The translations under genes and the position numbers were made by a program. Positions 1 through 8,366 of a stretch of DNA of 64,000 nt are shown here, piece by piece. Where the stretch lies: assembly GCA_036821185.1 (NCBI GenBank), contig DAISKD010000005.1, positions 50,624 to 114,623 on the forward strand, given 5' to 3'. The stretch is from CALJTV01 sp036821185 (GTDB lineage Bacteria > Chloroflexota > Dehalococcoidia > GIF9 > UBA5629). A model generated the notes under the pieces. That model did no database searches. It saw only the letters and a program-made list of their open reading frames with translations, and had not been told where the DNA came from. How positions within the stretch are numbered: the first letter of the stretch is position 1; every line of letters begins with the position of its first letter.

Positions 1-309
1 AATATCTCCCCCCGTGCTCAGGTCCATCACCGTGTCAGCACCAAACTCTATGGCAACACGCAACTTCTCCAGTTCGCTCTCCACCGTCCCATAGTCAGAA
101 GAGGTGCCGATGTTAGCATTGACCTTAACACGCAGCCCCTGTCCAATCCCGCAGGGGATAAGGTTGCGATGGTTCACATTTGCGGGTATGACTATCCTTC
201 CCTCAGCGACATTCCTGAGAACAAATTCTTCATCCACCCCCTCAGCATCTGCTACATGCCTCAGCTGGGGTGATAGAATACCCTGTTTTGCCAGTTCCAG
301 TTGGGTCAT
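1..309 (-). CDS. thiC: Phosphomethylpyrimidine synthase ThiC (5' part only)
   Basis: This is the first 103 codons of ThiC, the radical-SAM enzyme that turns aminoimidazole ribotide into hydroxymethylpyrimidine phosphate in thiamine synthesis. The visible N-terminus has the family landmarks: MTQLELAKQGI at the start, IVIPANVNH at about residue 40, and the nearly invariant NANIGTSSDYG and GADTVMDLSTGGDI near the window edge. The radical-SAM cysteine motif lies outside the window. The start is the ATG at 307-309, preceded by a GGAAGG ribosome-binding site. The identity is secure and the gene is cut only by the window edge. Confidence 0.95.
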   Translation of the reverse strand, partial: MTQLELAKQGILSPQLRHVADAEGVDEEFVLRNVAEGRIVIPANVNHRNLIPCGIGQGLRVKVNANIGTSSDYGTVESELEKLRVAIEFGADTVMDLSTGGDI

Positions 310-594
310 TTCCTTCCCGTTTTAGAAATTACGCCTAAATATACCATACAACCTAACTGCCAAACAAGGACTGAGAGACACGCTACCAGTATTTCTGGTT
401 GGGCTCTTTTAGCCCCTCAAGAAGAAAGAATGAAGCTCACCTTCGGGAAGCCAGCATTTGCCTTGCCCTCTCCACTTCGGGAAGACAATTACTGGAGGTA
501 AAACCCGTTGCAGCCCTGGACAACTATACTTATTACACAGCCCGAAGAAGGTACCACAAGCAGAGGACCGAAAGCAAGCACAACTAAGAATTAC
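310..594 (-). promoter_or_regulatory. thiC upstream leader with two small hairpins and a duplicated 10-mer
   Basis: No gene is visible between thiC and tRNA-Gly. On the thiC strand the leader can form two consecutive hairpins, ACCAG/CTGGT arms at 385-389 and 395-399, and GGGCT/AGCCC arms at 401-405 and 411-415. The 10-mer CTTCGGGAAG (plus strand) occurs twice, at 441-450 and 475-484. thiC leaders often carry a TPP riboswitch. I looked for its conserved CUGAGA and 3' elements in the thiC orientation and could not match them, so the role of this leader is unassigned. Confidence 0.35.
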
Positions 595-670
595 TGGAGC
601 GGGAGACGGGACTCGAACCCGCGACAACCTGCTTGGAAGGCAGGAACTCTACCACCTGAGTTACTCCCGC
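595..670 (-). tRNA. tRNA-Gly (anticodon TCC)
   Basis: The minus strand folds into a cloverleaf: 7-bp acceptor stem GCGGGAG/CTCCCGC, a D-arm with GGTGGTAGA, an anticodon arm with loop CTTCCAA giving anticodon TCC, and a T-arm with GGTTCGAGTCC. The discriminator base is T and the 3' CCA is encoded at 595-597. Confidence 0.95.
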
Positions 671-816
671 ACACCGTACTCATTTTAGCTACGAAGGGCA
701 TCCCCTGTCAAAACGCAGCAACCGCCTGCCAAGCACCTATCTCGCGCACCAAAGGTTGTTGTCCGCAGAACCTGCTTGGTACAATGAAAAGCGCTTTATC
801 TTAGAATGTTCGCCCA

Positions 817-1725
817 ATGAATGCCATTGAAACTCGAAACCTGACCAAAAAGTTCAAAGACATCACTGCCGTAAGCGAGGTCAACCTTCAGGTCAACGAA
901 GGTGAATGCTATGGGTTACTTGGTCCCAATGGTGCCGGCAAGACCACGCTTATTAGAATGGTAACGGCCATGTCACCGCCGACCGCTGGTGAAATATATA
1001 TCTTCGGTAACAACTTGAAGTCTCATTCACACCAGATAAAAGCCATGCTTGGCGTGGTTCCCCAGACGGACAATCTCGACCCAGACCTCACTGTCATCCA
1101 GAACCTGGTTACTTTTGCCCGCTACTTCGATATCCCGAAGAGGGAAGCTATAAAACGTAGTCATGAAGTCTTGAAGCTTTTCCAGTTGGATGAGAGGAAG
1201 AACAGCCCTATCAGAGAACTTTCCGGCGGCATGCGCCGCAGACTCCTCATAGCCAGAGGGCTCATCAACTCCCCAAAAATTCTGATCCTCGATGAACCTA
1301 CTATAGGGCTTGACCCACAGGCAAAACACCTGGTATGGGACAAACTGGTTGAGCTAAAAGCCCTAGGTGTCACGCAGTTACTATGCACACAAAATATGGA
1401 GGAGGCAGACTTCCTCTGCGATCGTGTAGCCATAATGCACCAAGGGAGGATAATAGAGACCGACACCCCGAAAGCGCTTTTACACAGACACATAGGTAGT
1501 AAAGTTTGGGAGATAGAACTACACCCGAACACCAAAAACAGCGTTGTCCAAATGCTTAAAGAAAAAGGCATCCATCCTGAGATGGCTGGAAACAGGATTT
1601 ACTTATTCAAGGGAGAGGATTTAGCCGCAATACAAGGAATCATCCCGACACAGCAGGTCAGGAGCCGGCCTCCTACGCTTGAGGACGTGTTCTTCAAACT
1701 CACCGGGAGGTACCTCACCGAATGA
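817..1725 (+). CDS. ABC-2 type exporter, ATP-binding subunit (NodI/CcmA-like)
   Basis: This is an ATPase of an ABC exporter, 302 aa. Walker A GPNGAGKT is at residues 36-43, a Q-loop glutamine at about 83, signature LSGGM at 135-139 and Walker B ILILDEP at 155-161, followed by GLDP. The C-terminal 90 residues are the regulatory extension usual in drug- and polysaccharide-export ATPases. The stop overlaps the start of the permease gene by 4 bp, so the two are translationally coupled. The substrate cannot be told from sequence. There is no convincing ribosome-binding site before the ATG at 817. A TAGAAT at 802-807 lies so close that a leaderless message is possible. Confidence 0.9.
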   Translation: MNAIETRNLTKKFKDITAVSEVNLQVNEGECYGLLGPNGAGKTTLIRMVTAMSPPTAGEIYIFGNNLKSHSHQIKAMLGVVPQTDNLDPDLTVIQNLVTFARYFDIPKREAIKRSHEVLKLFQLDERKNSPIRELSGGMRRRLLIARGLINSPKILILDEPTIGLDPQAKHLVWDKLVELKALGVTQLLCTQNMEEADFLCDRVAIMHQGRIIETDTPKALLHRHIGSKVWEIELHPNTKNSVVQMLKEKGIHPEMAGNRIYLFKGEDLAAIQGIIPTQQVRSRPPTLEDVFFKLTGRYLTE

Positions 1726-2486
1726 AGTTTTTCTCACGCCGGTCCATCAGAGTTTGGCAGCGCAACCGAGATGTATTTTTCAGACTGTGGCATGCTGAGA
1801 CCCCAGCTTTTGTAGCAGAACCAGTGATAATCCTCCTCGCTATGGGCTTGGGTTTAGGTGCTTATGTAGGCTTGGTTGACGGACAGAGGTACATCGAATT
1901 CATCACCCCCGGGCTAATAGCAGGCTATGCCATGTTCAGCGCCAGTTTCGAATGCACCTACGGCAGCTTCGTCCGCCTAGAGCACCAGCGCACCTTCGAT
2001 GCCATCATAGCCACACCGCTGGACATCGAGGATGTATCCGCTGGCGAGATCTTCTGGGGAGCAACCAGGGCAGCCATGACCGGTACTGCTATGCTGGTCA
2101 TAGCTGCAGCCTTTGGTCTGGTACATTCCCCATATGCCCTGCTGATACCCCTGGTCTGCTTTCTGGAGGGAGTTATGTTCGCTTCCATAGGCCTATTTTT
2201 CACCTCCGTCGTCCCCTCCATTTACAGCTTCAACTACTATTTCAGCCTATTCATCACACCCATGTTTTTCTTCAGCGGAGTGTTCTTCCCGCTGTCATCC
2301 TTCCCTACGGTAGTACAAAAACTAAGCTGGGTGATCCCGCTAACCCCTGTAGTCCATCTCACCAGGGGACTGGTGAGTGGAAATCTGCATCTCAACCTTC
2401 TGCTGCTGGTGCTTGTCGTCCTCGCCTTCACCATTCCCTTCTTCATTCTCTCTATGGTCACCATGAGACGAAGGCTAATAGTCTGA
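1722..2486 (+). CDS. ABC-2 type transporter permease (NodJ-like)
   Basis: This 254-aa membrane protein is the permease partner of the preceding ATPase (ATGA overlap). It shows about six hydrophobic spans, for example around residues 30-50 and 55-75 and a long hydrophobic C-terminal half. It also has the ABC-2 family signature region FSGVFFPLSSFP near residue 185, followed by a terminal span. The ATPase-permease pair is complete as a half-transporter dimer. The cargo is unknown; lipid, polysaccharide or drug export are all seen in this family. Confidence 0.88.
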   Translation: MKFFSRRSIRVWQRNRDVFFRLWHAETPAFVAEPVIILLAMGLGLGAYVGLVDGQRYIEFITPGLIAGYAMFSASFECTYGSFVRLEHQRTFDAIIATPLDIEDVSAGEIFWGATRAAMTGTAMLVIAAAFGLVHSPYALLIPLVCFLEGVMFASIGLFFTSVVPSIYSFNYYFSLFITPMFFFSGVFFPLSSFPTVVQKLSWVIPLTPVVHLTRGLVSGNLHLNLLLLVLVVLAFTIPFFILSMVTMRRRLIV

Positions 2487-2869
2487 TACATACGTTATCG
2501 AACGTCCGGCCAGTCCTTTCGCACACCTTGCTAAATCAAGGGATACAAGCTTATATACCTCAGGAACACCCGTTACTTATGTGTTACAGCATTCTCATCT
2601 CTAAGCTAGATGAGGTCGAGTTACTAAGCGCCAACCGTGCTCTGCATTACTCTGCAAAGCACAAAAAAGGGAGAACACTGGAAGGAGAGAGCAAGTCCAC
2701 CAGTACATTCGCATTGTATTGGAGTCAAACGATACCCAAAGCTGTCAGGCCAATGTGGCAGATTTGCGACAGCTCGCACTGCTTCAATTTCCCAACTAGA
2801 AGTCAGCAGCAAGTCTGAAAAGGACAACTATTTCCAGTCCACATCTACTATCGCCCCGGATACACACCC
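2487..2869. other. 383-bp convergent intergenic region, no feature seen
   Basis: This stretch lies between the converging exporter operon and the flavoprotein gene. I saw no plausible gene, no strong hairpin followed by a T-run and no RNA motif. Open frames that cross it look like shadow translations rich in Ser, His and Cys. Confidence 0.5.
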
Positions 2870-4810
2870 TCATAGTTTTCGGGCTATCTCTGCCGCCTGC
2901 TCGACCGCTGCCAGTATTTTACCTGGCCTAGCAGCATCTCCAACCACATACATCTCGGGGACTAAGCCCTTCACTGCCCCCGCCAGTTCATTAACAGGCT
3001 CAGCCCCGGTGGCTAGCACAACAGTGTCCACTGGAGACAAAATCTGGCTCCCCTGTTCCGTCCTCACCCTCACGCCCTGGTCAGTTATCTCCTCCACAGT
3101 CGTCGAGGTCAGTATCTTAATCCCTTTTTCAGCCATCCGCCGACGCAAGAAATAGCGGGCCGCCGGACCTATATCACGGGCAGTATGGCGGAGCATCTCC
3201 ACTATGGTTACCTGTTTGCCCTGCTGTGCAAGATAATCCGCAGTTTCACAACCCACCAGCCCACCACCGACCACGACCACTTTATCCCCTACCTTCGCAC
3301 CTTTAAGGACTTCACTGGCAGTGACCACGTTTTTCCGGTTAACACCTGCTATATTGGGGACAAGAGGCTTTGACCCAGTGGCCACTATGAGGACATCCAG
3401 CGATATCTTCTTTACTGTGTCCGGCGTGACCGCTTCGCCCAAGTGTACCTCAACCCCCAGTCTCGCTATCTCTTTGACCCGCGACACTACTACTTCTTTG
3501 TAAATATCCTTGGTGGGCGGTACCATCGCAATGTTCACCTGACCACCGAGGACATCCTCTTTTTCATAGATGAGCACTTGATGCCCCCACAGAGCTGCAG
3601 TCCTCGCCGCTTCCAAGCCAGCCGGTCCGCCACCGACAATCAACACTCTCTTTTGTCTAGTGGCAAGAGGCGCAGCATATTCGGCTTCCCTACCCAGGGC
3701 AAGGTTCTGGACACAGGTGATCGATGGCCTACCCCATGTGGCAATGCCCTCGATGCAGCCCTCATTGCAGGAAAGACACTTGACGATGTCGTCTTCCCGG
3801 CCCGCAGCAACTTTGTTGGGCCATTCAGGGTCAGCCAGGGACTGCCTGCCGATGGCGACTAGGTCGGCCTTGCCTGAGCTTATTATATCTACAGCGACCT
3901 GGGGAGTATGGATACGTCCCACCGCTATGATAGGCACCGAAATGGCCTTTTTGAATGCCGCTGCTGCGTCGGCATTGAACCCCTGCTCCATATCCGGGGG
4001 AGCGCTGGTGAAGGCGCTCGATTCCATAACGCCAATGGAAACATGGACGATGTTAACACCTTCCTTTACCAGCCTCTTAGCCATCTCAACGCTTTCAGGC
4101 AGTGTCCTGCCATTGGGGACCCGCTCCTCAGCACTTATGCGGAAAGAGATGGGGAAGTCGGCCCCGACCAGTTGCCTTATCCTACGAACTATTTCCACAG
4201 GAAAACGCAAGAAGCCTTCAAAGCTACCCCCATACTCATCTGTCCGTTTGTTGGCATAGGCCGACATGAACTGCGAGATAAGATAGCCATGAGCACCGTG
4301 CAACTCTACCATATCAAAGCCAGCCTCTCTGGCACGCCTCGCCCCCTGGGCAAATGCCTCCACCAAACTTTTAATCTCTTCGATGGTGAGCTCTCTGGTC
4401 GGCTGTCGCCATATAGGATCAGGCACCGGCGAAGGCCCCACAGGCTGCCGCCCACCGATAACAGTCGGCGATGTCACCCTTCCCGGATGATATAGCTGTA
4501 TGCCTACTTTTGCACCAGCACTGTGCACCCGCTCCACCAGACGTTTCAAGCCGGGAATAAAGTGGTCATCGTATATGCTTAGCTGGTGCCCCATTCCTTT
4601 GCCTTCCATCCCATCTACTGCCGTCACCTCCAGAATAATGAGGCCAAAGCCCCCCTTAGCTCTGGCCTCATGGTACCTGATCAGGCGTTCCGAGGCGGTG
4701 CCATCCTCGTTGGCAAAACCAGTACCCATCGGCGGCACAACAAGCCTGTTCTTAAGCCGTAGCCCGCTTATCTCTATTGGCTGGAATAACACGGAGTACT
4801 CCTTATACAT
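2870..4810 (-). CDS. Old-Yellow-Enzyme family NADH:flavin oxidoreductase / dienoyl-CoA reductase-like
   Basis: This 646-aa protein has the FadH/BaiCD/trimethylamine-dehydrogenase-like build. An N-terminal FMN-binding TIM barrel (residues 1 to about 340) carries the catalytic HGAHGYL motif at 171-177. A 4Fe-4S site follows with Cys 345, 348, 352 and 366, then a pyridine-nucleotide-disulfide domain with FAD motif GGGPAG at 393-398 and NAD(P) motif GGGLVG at 515-520. Such enzymes reduce activated C=C bonds of enoyl-CoAs, bile acids or other enones with NAD(P)H. The exact substrate is unknown. I chose the ATG at 4810 because AGGAGGC lies nine bases upstream; an in-frame ATG at 4846 lacks such a site. 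Confidence 0.9.
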   Translation of the reverse strand: MYKEYSVLFQPIEISGLRLKNRLVVPPMGTGFANEDGTASERLIRYHEARAKGGFGLIILEVTAVDGMEGKGMGHQLSIYDDHFIPGLKRLVERVHSAGAKVGIQLYHPGRVTSPTVIGGRQPVGPSPVPDPIWRQPTRELTIEEIKSLVEAFAQGARRAREAGFDMVELHGAHGYLISQFMSAYANKRTDEYGGSFEGFLRFPVEIVRRIRQLVGADFPISFRISAEERVPNGRTLPESVEMAKRLVKEGVNIVHVSIGVMESSAFTSAPPDMEQGFNADAAAAFKKAISVPIIAVGRIHTPQVAVDIISSGKADLVAIGRQSLADPEWPNKVAAGREDDIVKCLSCNEGCIEGIATWGRPSITCVQNLALGREAEYAAPLATRQKRVLIVGGGPAGLEAARTAALWGHQVLIYEKEDVLGGQVNIAMVPPTKDIYKEVVVSRVKEIARLGVEVHLGEAVTPDTVKKISLDVLIVATGSKPLVPNIAGVNRKNVVTASEVLKGAKVGDKVVVVGGGLVGCETADYLAQQGKQVTIVEMLRHTARDIGPAARYFLRRRMAEKGIKILTSTTVEEITDQGVRVRTEQGSQILSPVDTVVLATGAEPVNELAGAVKGLVPEMYVVGDAARPGKILAAVEQAAEIARKL

Positions 4811-4976
4811 CTCAAATGCCTCCTGTCCACAAGTATCGGCTGACATTGGCCGTGGCTATTGTACTACTTTTCGGCCCAAAATGTGCTCTTGCATACTGGT
4901 TACTGCATCCAGCATTCAAGATAAAGGCAGTGTGATAATGATAAATGATAATTGTAAGGTCAGTCTGAGGGGGAAA

Positions 4977-5050
4977 TGGCTGCCGAGCCAGGATTCGAAC
5001 CTGGGCTAAGGGATCCAAAGTCCCCTGTGCTACCGCTACACAACTCGGCA
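4977..5050 (-). tRNA. tRNA-Gln (anticodon TTG)
   Basis: Cloverleaf on the minus strand: acceptor TGCCGAG/CTCGGCA, D-arm with AGCGGTAGCA, anticodon loop CTTTGGA (anticodon TTG), T-arm GGTTCGAATCC, discriminator G, and CCA encoded at 4977-4979. Confidence 0.95.
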
Positions 5051-5059
5051 GCGTGAAAT

Positions 5060-5147
5060 TGGTGCCGAAGGTCGGATTCGAACCGACACGAGGGTCGCCC
5101 CTCAACAGTTTTTGAGACTGCCGCGTCTACCATTCCGCCACTTCGGC
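5060..5147 (-). tRNA. tRNA-Leu (anticodon CAA)
   Basis: This is a class II tRNA of 88 nt: acceptor GCCGAAG/CTTCGGC, anticodon loop CTCAAAA (anticodon CAA), a long variable arm (GAGGGGCGACCCTC), T-arm GGTTCGAATCC, and encoded CCA at 5060-5062. It is nine bases from tRNA-Gln on the same strand, so the two are probably cotranscribed. Confidence 0.95.
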
Positions 5148-5271
5148 AGGAAGAAAACTTCTCTCTGTCGAGTACTGAAATTCTACCACTGTGGCCCACA
5201 TCGGGCAAAGGTATCTACCAGCTAAGGTACATGACCACAGAGCCTGCTACAATATCGTCGGCTGCCAAAGT

Positions 5272-5520
5272 TCAAGCTTGAAAATAAGAGTCGCTGACCA
5301 GAGGTTGCCCTCTCCGCTTTTTTAGGGTCTCCTTGTAAACTTTCTCTCTATTAGCGGTCAGCTCCCGCACAGTTTCCGGAACCTCAGACAGCTTCTCCCT
5401 CAACACCTCCCTGCTCCTCGACCCCGACTGTGGGGCAAGGATCACTCCCAAGGCCAGTCCTGCCAGTGCCCCCAGCAGGAACCCGCCGGCAAAACCGAGC
5501 GTCGACACCCCCTTACTCAT
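5272..5520 (-). CDS. YtxH-like small membrane-anchored protein
   Basis: This 82-aa protein has one N-terminal glycine- and leucine-rich transmembrane segment (about residues 8-28, GFAGGFLLGALAGLALG), then APQSG and a charged, probably helical tail of about 50 residues. That order, a Gly-rich span followed by LAPxSGxxxR, is the pattern of the YtxH family (general-stress, gas-vesicle-like proteins of unknown function). It stands alone between the tRNA pair and the assembly gap. The function is not known. Confidence 0.7.
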   Translation of the reverse strand: MSKGVSTLGFAGGFLLGALAGLALGVILAPQSGSRSREVLREKLSEVPETVRELTANREKVYKETLKKRRGQPLVSDSYFQA

Positions 5521-5634
5521 GATTACACCTCACTAGCATAATCGTCGCCCTCTGTCTATTGCATACTATACCAAAGGGCAAACTGGGACAACTATATTAT
5601 ACCAGATAGACTACGTAACCCTTAATCCAAGGGG

Positions 5635-5668
5635 AACTATACTAAAGGCCGCTCTCGATTGACAATTA
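5635..5668. repeat. 34-bp sequence at left edge of N gap (copy 1)
   Basis: The 34 bases immediately left of the gap are identical to the 34 bases immediately right of it (5769-5802). The position at both contig ends points to an unmerged contig overlap rather than a biological repeat. Confidence 0.95.
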
Positions 5669-5768
5669 NNNNNNNNNNNNNNNNNNNNNNNNNNNNNNNN
5701 NNNNNNNNNNNNNNNNNNNNNNNNNNNNNNNNNNNNNNNNNNNNNNNNNNNNNNNNNNNNNNNNNNNN
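5669..5768. other. Assembly gap, exactly 100 N
   Basis: Positions 5669-5768 are 100 consecutive N, the customary placeholder for a gap of unknown size. Because identical 34-bp ends flank it, the real gap may be zero or negative in length. Confidence 0.98.
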
Positions 5769-5802
5769 AACTATACTAAAGGCCGCTCTCGATTGACAAT
5801 TA
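5769..5802. repeat. 34-bp sequence at right edge of N gap (copy 2)
   Basis: This is identical to 5635-5668. Its last bases contain the TTGACA that serves as the -35 element of the GAF-gene promoter. Confidence 0.95.
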
Positions 5803-5821
5803 CATGTGTCTGACGGATAAT
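5793..5821 (+). promoter_or_regulatory. Sigma-70-type promoter of the GAF-domain gene
   Basis: TTGACA (5793-5798), a 17-bp spacer and GATAAT (5816-5821) form a near-consensus housekeeping promoter about 30 bp before the chosen start codon. The -10 is also the left half of the palindrome GATAAT-GGT-ATTATC (5816-5830), which could be a repressor site. Confidence 0.7.
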
Positions 5822-5849
5822 GGTATTATCAACCACAGGGAGGTGGAAG

Positions 5850-6455
5850 ATGGATGAGCGGGAAAGTCGCTACTATCACAGTCTCTTCGAAATCGCTGCC
5901 ACGCTGAATTCCGGGCTTGCATCCGATGAGATCCTTTATAACATCGTCAAGAGTGTTGCTGAAACGCTGGAAGCCAAGGGATGTGCCCTGATGTTGCTCA
6001 CGCCGGACAAGAGCACTCTACTTCATGCGGCGGCTTACGGCCTCAGCGATCGCTATGTACGAAAGGGGCCGGTTTCGGCGGATAAGAGCATCTCGAAGGC
6101 GCTGGAAGGTGAACCGATAGCCGTACTGCACGCCACCGAAGACGAGCGGGTCCAGTACCGTAAGCAGGCAAAGGAAGAGGGGATCGCCTCGATCCTCAGT
6201 GTCCCGATGCTGCTCCGGGGAGAGGTGATCGGCGTGGTACGCGTCTACACCGCCGAGCCAAGGCACTTCACTGAGGCCGACATCTACTTCGTCGGTGCAG
6301 TAGCCAACTTAGGTGCTATAGCCCTGGAAAATGCCAAGCTGTACGAATCCGTAAAGAAAGACTACGAAGAGCTGAGACTGGAACTGGCACAGTGGACTGC
6401 CGCACTCGGCTACGAGTGGATGGCAGAGAAACCAGTAATACCTACCCAAGGCTAA
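5850..6455 (+). CDS. GAF-domain sensor protein, no output domain
   Basis: This 201-aa cytosolic protein is a single GAF domain (about residues 10-160) followed by a predicted helix (LYESVKKDYEELRLELAQW). GAF landmarks include GCALMLL, SVPMLLRGEVIGVVRVY and the final helix FVGAVANLGAIALENAKL. No histidine kinase, cyclase or DNA-binding domain follows, so it probably works through a partner. I chose the ATG at 5850, which follows GGGAGGTGG at a proper distance; a weaker in-frame ATG lies at 5820, inside the promoter. The ligand is unknown. Confidence 0.8.
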   Translation: MDERESRYYHSLFEIAATLNSGLASDEILYNIVKSVAETLEAKGCALMLLTPDKSTLLHAAAYGLSDRYVRKGPVSADKSISKALEGEPIAVLHATEDERVQYRKQAKEEGIASILSVPMLLRGEVIGVVRVYTAEPRHFTEADIYFVGAVANLGAIALENAKLYESVKKDYEELRLELAQWTAALGYEWMAEKPVIPTQG

Positions 6456-6543
6456 GCGTCTAAGGAGATCGCGGTAGACAAGACCCGTTATTCATCCCGT
6501 TAAATGCAATACGAGAATATAGTGGGGCTCTCAGGGGGTAGCA

Positions 6544-6867
6544 ATGATTAGAGTTATCATCGAAAGACATTGTCATCCGGACAAGGTTGCTGAGCTGGAA
6601 CGTCTCCTTATCGATCTCCGGGCCAAAGCCGTACGCCAGCCAGGTTACGTATCTGGAGAAACACTGCAGTCAGTCGATGACCCGACTCACTGGTTGATTA
6701 TCAGCACCTGGACCGATACTGAGCAATGGAAAGCATGGGAGGCCAGCCCGGAACGCAAGGAGGATATGGCAAAGGTGGCACCTCTGCTCACTGGGCCGGA
6801 AAAGATCACAGTCTTCAAATTCAGCAGACGGGGCACCGCCGCTTCTGCACACACGATCGACAGGTAA
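6544..6867 (+). CDS. Antibiotic biosynthesis monooxygenase (ABM) superfamily protein
   Basis: This 107-aa dimeric alpha/beta-barrel type protein starts MIRVIIERHC. It has the typical ABM helix (DKVAELERLLIDLRAKA), GYVSGE and the W-containing segment WLIISTWTDTEQWKAWEASPE. Members range from quinol monooxygenases to heme-degrading enzymes. The conserved Asn of heme-degrading IsdG-type members is not obvious, so no activity can be assigned. It follows the GAF gene by 88 bp in the same direction, with GGGGGT upstream as a weak ribosome-binding site. Confidence 0.75.
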   Translation: MIRVIIERHCHPDKVAELERLLIDLRAKAVRQPGYVSGETLQSVDDPTHWLIISTWTDTEQWKAWEASPERKEDMAKVAPLLTGPEKITVFKFSRRGTAASAHTIDR

Positions 6868-6933
6868 AGGAAACAGGCTGGCGAACTCTGAACAAGGTGC
6901 CACACCTGAGGAATCCAGTGAGACAACTCCGAA

Positions 6934-7007
<74 letters not shown>

Positions 7008-7055
7008 GCATAGCCATTGTAAATTCTCCTGCATGCAGTGTCAAGCCACCCAGCT

Positions 7056-7628
7056 TCAACCTTTGGTTTCGCCACCGGGACTGACCAGCGGTATGCCCGC
7101 AGCACATAGCGGGCAATCAGCAGGTTGATAGGTAGGCGTGACAGCCCTCAGGCAGCTAAAGAAAGGGGCGCCAAATTCTTTTTCTTGCTCCGCCCTGTCC
7201 ACCAGCACCGCAACCCCAATAACATCTCCGCCCGCCTTGGTGACCGCCTCCATAACCTCGGCAATCGAACTGCCCGTGGTCAGTACATCATCCACGACCA
7301 GGACTTTTTCTCCTTCCTCTATGGCAAGGCCCCGTCGGAAGACCCTTTTCCCGCCCTCTTTTTCGGCAAAAACGCTCCTCACACCCAGTTGCCTTGCTAC
7401 CTCGAAGGAAATGATTATACCACCTGTGGTGGGACCGGCAACGACCTGCACACCTTTCCCTCTGAAATGGTCCGCAATGAGCCGGCACAGTCTCTCAGTA
7501 TAATGCGGGTATTGCAGGACACGAAATTTTTCCCAGTATACCGGCGAATGCAACCCGGAGGTCAGTAAAAAATGCCCTTCGAGTATCGCCCCAGCCGCCT
7601 TAAATATCGCCATTACTTCGTCAGACAT
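7056..7628 (-). CDS. pyrE: Orotate phosphoribosyltransferase
   Basis: This 190-aa enzyme joins orotate to PRPP to make orotidine 5'-phosphate in pyrimidine synthesis. The PRPP-binding motif VLVVDDVLTTGSS is at about residues 109-121, and upstream are FLLTSGLHSPVYW and GPTTGGIII, typical of the archaeal/Thermus-like OPRT subgroup. The protein ends with a CPLCAAG segment. The start overlaps the end of lepB by 16 bp on the same strand, so the two are likely translated together. No other pyrimidine genes are nearby. Confidence 0.92.
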   Translation of the reverse strand: MSDEVMAIFKAAGAILEGHFLLTSGLHSPVYWEKFRVLQYPHYTERLCRLIADHFRGKGVQVVAGPTTGGIIISFEVARQLGVRSVFAEKEGGKRVFRRGLAIEEGEKVLVVDDVLTTGSSIAEVMEAVTKAGGDVIGVAVLVDRAEQEKEFGAPFFSCLRAVTPTYQPADCPLCAAGIPLVSPGGETKG

Positions 7629-8203
7629 ATTTGCCTTTCGATAACCAGAGGGACAATCAGCCCGGCCTTTCCCTGCAAGTCAGCGTGCTCGATGAGTCTC
7701 CACCTCCTTGGGGGCCAGTACGTAACCCATGCCTTGCCTACAATATCCTTGCGACTGACAGTCCAGCCCCTGCGCGAGTCGTAGCTGTTATTACGGTTAT
7801 CGCCGAGCACGAAATATTCTCCCTCTGGAACCTCCACCGGTAGTAAGAGCTCTTGGGTCCTTCCTGCATAAGGCTCATCCAGGGGGTTGCCGTTGATAAA
7901 TACGGAGCCATCCTTTATTTCAACAACATCACCAGGCAGCCCTATAACACGCTTTATGTACGGCCGACCAAAATTCCAAGGTGGTCGAAAAACAACTATG
8001 TCGCCCCTTTGGGGCTGGTGAAAACGGTAACTCACTTTGTCCACCAGAATATACTCACCTTCCTCAATGGTAGGCCACATGGAAGAATGTTCAACTACAA
8101 ATGGTTCAACCAGAGTCCTAAATAAGAAAAAAACAGCCAGACCGATTACTACGGGGAGTATGATATCCTTGACAAACTTCATTTTCACCTGATCAACAAG
8201 CAC
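7613..8203 (-). CDS. lepB: Signal peptidase I
   Basis: This membrane-bound serine-lysine protease removes Sec and Tat signal peptides. In the 196-aa reading a single N-terminal transmembrane span covers about residues 12-30. The catalytic serine lies in HSSMWPT (Ser41) and the general-base lysine in YIKRVIGLPGD (Lys84), followed by the box D motif VLGDNRNNSYDSR. An alternative start is the Met at residue 8 (8182). The last 16 bp overlap pyrE, an unusual pairing for these two household genes. Confidence 0.93.
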   Translation of the reverse strand: MLVDQVKMKFVKDIILPVVIGLAVFFLFRTLVEPFVVEHSSMWPTIEEGEYILVDKVSYRFHQPQRGDIVVFRPPWNFGRPYIKRVIGLPGDVVEIKDGSVFINGNPLDEPYAGRTQELLLPVEVPEGEYFVLGDNRNNSYDSRRGWTVSRKDIVGKAWVTYWPPRRWRLIEHADLQGKAGLIVPLVIERQICLTK

Positions 8204-8366
8204 TCTTACAATAGTCGCGCCTGTTATTATAAATCACCGATATACCTTCGGGCTACCTTGTAATTAGCTAAACCTCACCAGCTCAACTGACGTTTTATGA
8301 GATACAGAAGTATGAAAGCCAGTCAAGTAAGTTATTTATGGTATCATAAAGGAGGAGGGTAAAAAC

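Noticed and set aside
367..399. CTGAGA on the plus strand near 370 as part of a TPP riboswitch.
   Set aside because: It is on the strand opposite thiC, and the rest of the aptamer is missing.
1952..2818. Long plus-strand frame overlapping the ABC permease.
   Set aside because: It is out of frame with a clear membrane protein, and its composition (His, Ser, Pro and Cys rich) is that of a shadow frame.
3443..4495. Several plus-strand frames opposite the flavoprotein gene.
   Set aside because: They are antisense to a gene with complete motifs and have no family resemblance.
5635..5802. Interpreting the 34-bp duplication as an attachment site or tandem repeat.
   Set aside because: Its exact placement at both contig ends next to a standard 100-N run is better explained by an unmerged overlap.
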